Assembly: GCA_965644295.1 (NCBI GenBank)
Contig: CBFFRP010000146.1
Location: 496,001 to 560,000 of the forward strand
DNA from: Paraphysomonas bandaiensis
Lineage: Eukaryota > Chrysophyceae
DNA length: 64,000 nucleotides
Direction: 5' to 3'
Shown: one piece after another, positions 57,576 to 64,000 of the stretch
Layout: the number at the start of each line of letters is the position of its first letter
How positions within the stretch are numbered: the first letter of the stretch is position 1
Program-made: the position numbers and the translations under genes
The notes under the pieces: model-generated
What the model saw: the letters and a program-made list of their open reading frames with translations, nothing else
Told to the model about the DNA's origin: nothing
Database searches by the model: none

Positions 57576-58788
57576 ATAATAAGTCATATTACCTACCTCA
57601 ATGTATACTTACTGCTAGTTCGATCACATGTTTATTATATATATTGTGGTATAAGCACTGTCGATAGGGACATCCAGTGCTTTGGTGCAGGAATAATAAA
57701 AATGACTCGATACCATTGTTTCTGTTTCTTTTTACATTACATTGCGGCTGTTGTGCATACCTGTACAGCGCAACTCAACTTATTATCTCAGTGTTGCGCA
57801 AAAGTATGCATTGTGTATCATATATACTACTACAGTTGTAGCCGGATGCATACTTACTAATTATATCCATTAATTTAGAATGCATGTCATGGTGATGATG
57901 GCTCAGAGGATGAGCAAGATTGTGTTTGCCAGCGTAGTGAAGAATTTTTGAATATCATGTAATCGTAATGACTAGCCATAATTAGTGACTGAAATGTTGA
58001 ATTACTGATTAATGATACTACCAGAATAGTATTGCAATATATTGTTACCTATCCCTTATATATACTTTAAACTGTACACTGCATCAGCACCATCTGCACA
58101 TTGTTCCCTAGCTCTGATGTAAACGTATTCTTGTATAGATTGTCCATAACGCATTGTTTACATAAATTGTCTCCGAACGGGTCCTAAAATATACCAATGT
58201 CTTGAGCTCTGCATATATCGTCAGCAAGAATTGTAATAGAATAAACGTCGTACAACGGGAAAAGACAACGTAAAATAAGAGTTCTCACTTATGTCAGTTT
58301 AGTGATGTGAAGTATATTCAATAACATTGCAGCTCACTTGGTACACTACATCTCTCTGCAAATCCTAATCTGTTGGTGTCGCTCTTAAGAAAATTCGCCC
58401 CCAGATCTGCTTGGAAATGTAGAGAGAGGTACTATATATGTGTACATACAGGCCCAGGGTCATATATTGTCCATGTAAGACAAGGCGGCAGTGTAAATCT
58501 GGTGCTGGTGATGTTTACATTACACGAATTATCAGTCCATTTACAATATTGATTGGATATAATCGATTGAAAAAAAGAGCATATACTCTTTTCACAAATC
58601 ATCATACGATTTTTAAAAATAATAGGCTATGAATTCATTAGAAGTCAACCTGCTGGTCATATTTCTAGAATTTGGTACACCGGCCGCATGTACAGCACAG
58701 TATACCACACGCATATATATACACGACCATCACACATCCATAACTTCTAGAAACAGTGTGTTGGAAGGGTACATATATCTGTGTAACG
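57576..58788. other. intergenic region with an hAT fragment and carrier promoter
   Basis: About 1.2 kb. The part 57760-58056 is a degraded hAT-type fragment described separately. The rest is AT-rich. TACAGCACAGTATACC near 58690 resembles the shared promoter word about 95 bp before the carrier start. Confidence 0.45.
57760..58056 (+). pseudogene. degraded hAT element fragment
   Basis: It matches the 3' part of the element at 60270-61037: CAGTGTTGCGCAAAAGTAT, GCCGGATGCATACT, ATGATGGCTCAGAGGATGAG and the right end CAATATATTGTTACCTATCCCT. Left end and most coding sequence are gone. The frame is broken throughout. Confidence 0.65.
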
Positions 58789-59715
58789 ATGGTCGATGTT
58801 GCGATTGGTGAGGTTGAAGATCTTGATCTTGTATTGGATTCCTGTGATCTAGTGGACCGTAAGAGGGAGTGTGAGAGGGAGTGTGTATGTATATCATCAT
58901 CATTGAGTGATGTGGAGATGATGATCATCAGGAGTCTATCTACTGTAGTAGAGATAGCAGGTGGACAACCTCTAGATAGATTTAAGGTCAACATGCAGCT
59001 GCCGAGAGGAGAGCGTGTGCCTATAAGAGACCTGTTGTCTCGGGGTGTATCTGAGTTCTATACAGCATCTGCGACTTCTATGGTGCAGAGATGTCTCTTC
59101 TACATCCCTGCACTATATTTCGGGTATGATATATGGGACCGTAACTTTAAACTGGAAAACAAAACATGGAATGGAGTTATGGCCAGCTGCTTTGCCTCAG
59201 CGCTCGTTACGCCTGGAGTATCTTGTTTTGAGAATTTAAAGACGGAGCAACAGTTACACCGCAATCGCGGTGTTCCATTGCGTAATATATACCGTTCACT
59301 ATACACATCACACGGAATATGGGGGGTGTTTCCATCTCTGATATCCACCTTTGCTCGTGAATCCGTGTTTGCCTGTGGAATATGTTTTTTGACCCCAACA
59401 CTGCATTCCTTCTTAAAAAATCGGAACTTTGATTCTGTTGTAGTTGCTGGGTGCACAACAGGGTTAGTTACGCAGTTAGTAACTCACCCGTTTGATACTG
59501 TAAAGACGTGGCAGGAAAACAAGAAAACTGGCTTAATTACATCAGTTCGAGACATAGTGCGAAGTGAAGGCCTGTCATTCTTTTGGAATGGCGCTCTACC
59601 GCGATGTGTGCGCGGCATGTGGACATTCACATGTTTATATGTTTGCGTAAACAATTTTTCGTCTTTTTATTGGAAATTTAAGGACTCTATTCCTGTGGTT
59701 TCAGTGCGAAAGTAA
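58789..59715 (+). CDS. divergent mitochondrial carrier (SLC25) protein
   Basis: Single exon, 308 aa from ATG 58789, the usual carrier length. Three tandem repeats are detectable from their signature Px[DE]xxK-type motifs: GGQPLDRFKVNMQ (about residue 55), TPGVSCFENLKTEQQ (about 140) and THPFDTVKTWQE (about 225). The second repeat has a weak motif (PGVSCFENLK), so the family link rests on all three together. FFWNGALPRCVRGM matches the G-x-x-P-R element after the third repeat. Carriers move metabolites over the inner mitochondrial membrane. Substrate is not evident. The acidic N-terminal extension (GEVEDLDLVLD) is atypical. Confidence 0.78.
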   Translation: MVDVAIGEVEDLDLVLDSCDLVDRKRECERECVCISSSLSDVEMMIIRSLSTVVEIAGGQPLDRFKVNMQLPRGERVPIRDLLSRGVSEFYTASATSMVQRCLFYIPALYFGYDIWDRNFKLENKTWNGVMASCFASALVTPGVSCFENLKTEQQLHRNRGVPLRNIYRSLYTSHGIWGVFPSLISTFARESVFACGICFLTPTLHSFLKNRNFDSVVVAGCTTGLVTQLVTHPFDTVKTWQENKKTGLITSVRDIVRSEGLSFFWNGALPRCVRGMWTFTCLYVCVNNFSSFYWKFKDSIPVVSVRK

Positions 59716-60261
59716 ATACTGGCCACCCAGCTGTTGCCACGATTTTGATATTTCATATCCACAATAGACTTCTGTTAGTGATTCTATAGATTGCATGTAA
59801 CTTTGTGAATAAATATTTTTATATATAGTGGGAGTTATTTACGTGATCTGTATTCACCAATTGTTTTTTATATCTTGTATGCGAGTAATATTTTTGTGAA
59901 TTAAGAATAAGTAAAAATATTATTGCTAAGTTTCTACAACTCGTTCTTGAACTTTCATATCCTAATGAACTGCATACATTTTTGATATACTAATTCAAAA
60001 ACTAAAAATATTACAGGATGCATGAATGTATCCGTTGATGCGGAAGTTGCTGTGGATGGTGGTTGTGCGGAGCGATTTATACAATCTGCTCAAATTACAA
60101 TCTGCTCGAATTAATTCAAACACTTATTCAGTACTACAAATTTTATTTTCTGATCATAGTGGCTGTGATACTGAATAAAAAATGCATTCTAGAAACGTTT
60201 TGCATTTGTTATTGAGGCCTCCAATGACACGTACTATTGTAGAATATTTCCTCCTAGCACT
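59716..60261. other. intergenic spacer before the hAT cluster
   Basis: AT-rich sequence with no recognised feature. Confidence 0.4.
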
Positions 60262-60269
60262 GTCTGTTT

Positions 60270-61037
60270 CAGGGATAGGGAACAATATATTGTATTGCAA
60301 TACATTGTACAATATGTAAAATATATTGATTGGTGGACTGGTCAAATATTCCATCAATAGTGTTTCTGCTAAAAAAGCTCACAATACTATTGCAATATAT
60401 ATACGCAATCAATATTATGATAGTCATATATATAAGAGAAGATTCTCAACTGTAGGGTGCAAAATGGATATAAATAACCGAGAAGCAAAGGATAATGAAG
60501 CTGATGTTGACTATGCGACTAAAAACCTTCAGTCCGCTCAAAAAATTAAGAAACGTACAGATCCACGAGTCATTAACGGTTGCCTGGCTGGTATGTACTT
60601 CCAATACATGGGAACGTCTGTTCAGCACAGCTAAAAACATATTATATCAGTGTTGCGCAAAAGTATCCATCCTACTTAATATGCTGTTGTTTTAGAAAGC
60701 TATTCGACAGTTATGGCCGGATACTAGCATATTCTGTGGATGAATATGGTGATGTTGACCTCACCGATGATGGCTCAGAGGATGAGGACGAGGTGAATTT
60801 TTATTAGCTATAAGCAGCAGTTGGTTTGGTTGTCATGTGATCTTAACGACTAATACTAAAAATGAAATCTACGGATGTGTTTACCTACTGATTAGTCAAA
60901 CTAATATATCGCAATACATTGACAATATATTGCAATATATTGTAATTGTATTGTAGGAACGGTTTAAAAAATCCATCAATACTATTGATGGAACGCTATC
61001 TAACAATAGTATTGCAATATATTGTTTCCTATCCCTG
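60270..61037 (+). mobile_element. hAT-type element, 768 bp, with 8-bp target duplication
   Basis: The left end CAGGGATAGGGAACAATA (60270) is the inverse of the right end (…TTTCCTATCCCTG, 61037) with one or two changes. It is flanked on both sides by GTCTGTTT (60262-60269 and 61038-61045), an exact 8-bp duplication, as expected for hAT transposons. Inside, CTSNTxERLFSTAKN (around 60600) and LLNMLLFRK (around 60680) are the C-terminal dimerisation region of hAT transposase. The frame is interrupted and most of the transposase is absent, so this is a non-autonomous or decayed copy. Confidence 0.85.
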
Positions 61038-61053
61038 GTCTGTTTCTCTGTTT

Positions 61054-61859
61054 CAGGATTAGGGAACAATATATTGCAATACTATTGTTAGATAGCGTTC
61101 CATCAATAGTATTGATGGAGTTTTTAAACCGGCCCTACAATACTATTGCAATATATTGTACAATATATTGTCATATATCATATAATAGTACGAATTATCA
61201 GTAAGTAAACATATCCGTAGTTTTCAGTACTTATCATTAAAAGGTCTAAGGTCACTTGTTGATAATCAGACCCACTACTCTTAACTGATTAAAAGTTTCC
61301 TCATACTCATCCTCTGAGCCATCATCGGTGACATAATCACCACCATTTACATCCAATATTAATTAAAATATGCTTGCATCCGGCCACAACTGTCGGTTAG
61401 CTTTCAGAAACAACAGCATATTAAGTGTAGTAGGATGCATACGTTTGTGCAACACTCATATAATCAGTTTTGCTGCGCTGAACAGGCGTTCACATGTATT
61501 GGAAGTACATACTACCTGACTCGTGCACCTGCACTTAGATATTTCATCTTTCCGTTTCTTCAATTTTTGATCTGATTGAAGAATGTTCTCCACTTAGCTA
61601 TCCAACTTCTGCTTCATCATCCTCTGTATTGTTGCAATAATCACTGTCTGAACGGACATTTATATACATGGACATATATTTTTTACCCTACAGTTAAGAA
61701 TATTTCTGTATACTGTATATTATGACTATCATAATATTGATTGCAATATATTGTGAGCTACTTTAACAGAAACTATATGATTGATGGAATATTTGACCAG
61801 TCCACCAATCAATATATTGTACAATGTATTGCAATACAATACATTGTTCCCTATTCCTG
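61054..61859 (-). mobile_element. second hAT-type element, inverted, adjacent
   Basis: Same family as the element at 60270-61037 but in opposite orientation, starting 16 bp after it ends. Ends are CAGGATTAGGGAAC (61054) and GTTCCCTATTCCTG (ending 61859). On the minus strand the remnant reads CTSNTCERLFSAAK, a stop, then LNMLLFLKANRQLWPDAS, again the hAT dimerisation region. No clear target duplication is seen: CTCTGTTT on the left and GTATATAT on the right differ. The two elements together form a long inverted repeat. Confidence 0.78.
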
Positions 61860-62011
61860 GTATATATACTAATCTATACTAGTAATTGCACGAAGAAATA
61901 ATACGAGTAAAATTAAATTATTATCACAATCATACAACTAATGCCCAACACTATACCAGGCTAACAATATGATTACATATTATCAATGAAAAAATTAATA
62001 ATTTCGAATAT

Positions 62012-64000
62012 CTAGCCTCTGTTAGGTGATAGGGAATAATCTGTTAAGCAGGATGAATCTTGTTCAGCGTCAGACGACGACACATACCAGGAACAACTCC
62101 CCTCATCATGCCCACATGCTACAACAGATGAAGCTGCCGACATATCGTCAGCAGAGATACCATCACTCCCGATTTCCGGGGTGTAGTCACCAAGCTCAGT
62201 TCTCTTACCCTGGAATTTCATATCAGATGGAATATCATTTATCGCAAATATAGGTCCAATAGAAACTTTAGAAGGGCTAGTACCAGATGCCAGACATCGA
62301 ATATACGCCATTTCGTCAGGAGTAAAGTGCTCGACATATACTTCCGTGTCACTCTTAGATTCTGAGTTCGCCGGCACCACGGAACGCTCAGACCCTCGGT
62401 ACCGCGTCTTTTGTACTCTCCATGCATTTAAAGCGAATTTCGCAACAGTTTTCCACACTAACAATGATTGGTATTTGCACTTTTTCGAAGGTTGGGAAAA
62501 ATGATATCCAGAGTGAGAATGCTGAAGTCTGAGCTGCTCCTCTCTAGCTTGAGATTCGAACACCATTTCAGTTAGAGACTTTATTTTATCTTGGGCGGCA
62601 CTGAGTTGTTTGACCAGAGACGAAGATATTAAATCATCGGCGCCAGACGTGTCACCAGGCCAACTGCCACAAGACGAGGACTGGTTCCATGAGCACTGCA
62701 CAACATATTTAAATATATACAGAAAAAGCTATTAACATGGTACCTGAGAGTGTAATGACTCTATGCTGCTTTGTAGTGAATATGCACTTGACACATGCTG
62801 TTCTGTAACAGAAAATTCAGAAGTCGAAGAGCAGTCACCTAGTTGCGACTTTAAATTTTCCTGTGCCTGGGGCTCATAATCAGAGGTATGTGTAGTTTTT
62901 GTGGCTTCTTCGGCAAGATTATCTACAATACTCTCCAGCTTTTTGAGCTCCTTATCTTTTCTTGAGATGCTAATCCGTAATTGCGAACACTGTTCTTTTA
63001 AACTACTCCTTTCGTTTGATATTTCTAGCAGCTGAGTTTCTAAAGCTACTACACGAGACATTGCAGCACTGGCTTTTCCCCGCCATTCCTCGATTGCAGA
63101 GCGCAAGGATTCACGAGCACGTGCCCACTCAGTCTCGCGAGACTGGGCCTCCTGAATAACAGTTTGCAGTTGTCCCAATAATGGTCCCACAATATCTTCC
63201 GATGCTTCTTTCGCGGCAACTGAAGCCGACGTGGCAGCGACCTGAAAAGACGAAGATTCATTTGATTTAAGAATAGCTTCTTTCTCAGACAGCAACGTGG
63301 AGTATTTCTCTTCCCAGGAAACACACTGTGAACATTCACCACTCCAGACATCACTAGTTATGGTGGAAACATCTTTCGAGTCGCACTTGACAATTTCACT
63401 GCGTACAGAAATTGCAGATTTAAGGGAATCTGCTTCTTCGGACAGAGAAGAAAATTGCTGGAGCACTTTGGAGTATTTCATCTCCATCCTACTAAGTGCT
63501 TTAATGGAGTCTGTTAATTCCTTTTCAGAATCAGTCAAAGAAACTGTGAGTTTATCTCTTTCTACACGAAGGTTAGAAAGCTCCTTCTGTTGTTTCTCAA
63601 ACTGCTGAGTTACTTGCTGCAATTGCTCACTTAAATCACGAATCTCAGTAGTATGTTTCTCCATGTTAGCATTTAGTGAGTCTTCCGCTGACACCGATAG
63701 ACTTTGGTAATGATCACGTTCAATTTTTAATTCTTCAAACTGTAGATCATACCTCTCTTTACAAGTTTTCAATAGGTGCTCTGCTTCAACAACAGCATTT
63801 TGCAATTCAAAGCATTGCGATTTCGCTTCAAGCATCTTTTTGTTTGTTTGATCATTGGTTTTCTCGATATTAGATAAAGCATCGCTTAGTGCAGTATTCT
63901 CTGCGCGCAGTTCAAGAATCTTTGCATGACTTTCTTCCTCACATTTTCTAAATTTATCTTCCATTTCACAGATCTCGTTGCGGAGGGAAATTCTCTGCGT
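62012..64000 (-). CDS. 3' part of a coiled-coil protein gene (runs off the window)
   Basis: Exon 64000-62744 is open from the window edge, and intron 62743-62696 (48 nt) joins it in phase 0 to 62695-62012, giving at least 646 aa visible. The first ~330 residues are continuous coiled coil with heptads (LRAENTALSDALSNIEK, VAEEL-like repeats, LRISISRKDKELKKLESIVD). The C-terminal part is Ser-rich, with a compact basic helix (LLVWKTVAKFALNAWRVQKT) and EHFTPDEMAYIRCLASG. I recognise no family. Resemblance to golgin or centrosomal proteins is generic. The start codon lies beyond the window. Confidence 0.65.

Noticed and set aside
60326-60810. Separate small genes within the hAT region
   Set aside because: They are broken pieces of a transposase C-terminus bounded by terminal repeats and a target duplication.
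1-64000. tRNA, rRNA, CRISPR or bacterial operon features
   Set aside because: I saw no complete tRNA cloverleaf or rRNA sequence. Genes are intron-split and not in operons, so bacterial features such as ribosome binding sites do not apply.

Overview
This 64 kb window is nuclear DNA from a eukaryotic microbe. It carries about 22 protein genes on both strands. Most are split by very short GT-AG introns, usually 44-60 nt, and TAA, TAG and TGA all act as stops, so the standard code applies. The exon structures given here were built by hand from splice sites and reading frame. They are predictions, but nearly all joins preserve frame and rebuild recognisable domains.

Gene content points to a flagellated, sexual protist: a CSTPP1/C11orf49-like centriolar gene, a STAND NTPase joined to an ODA-docking-like coiled coil, and the meiotic factor HOP2. 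A triose-phosphate-translocator-type transporter with an N-terminal signal peptide hints at a lineage with a complex plastid (present or ancestral). An ankyrin-SAM-TKL kinase and a four-domain cation channel would fit a stramenopile-like protist. The species cannot be fixed from this sequence.

Layout: 1-9 kb holds the end of an unknown gene, a CxxC zinc-finger protein, a METTL21-type methyltransferase, a fold-back element, an amino-acid transporter and the TPT. 9-21 kb holds the ankyrin-SAM-kinase, repeat family A copy 1, HOP2, Acinus and VPS26C. 21-35 kb holds a tail-anchored golgin-like protein with 18 tandem 35-residue repeats, the CSTPP1 homologue, the channel (with a DEP-like insert) and repeat A copy 2. 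35-47 kb holds an organellar-type AsnRS, a long CATA microsatellite in a divergent promoter, TBL2-like, GET4, an F-box/TMEM185-like membrane protein, a Sec14-like protein and a SNF2-like protein without intact ATPase motifs. 47-64 kb holds a nine-exon VPS26-like arrestin, an unknown protein, the STAND/ODAD fusion, DCAF13/SOF1, an SLC25 carrier, a cluster of hAT-type elements and a partial coiled-coil gene.

Functionally the genes form themes rather than one pathway: membrane trafficking (VPS26C, VPS26-like, golgin, GET4, Sec14), RNA and ribosome biogenesis (Acinus, DCAF13), cilia, and membrane transport. A recurrent promoter word close to ATACTGCTGTA lies upstream of most genes and may be a shared regulatory element.
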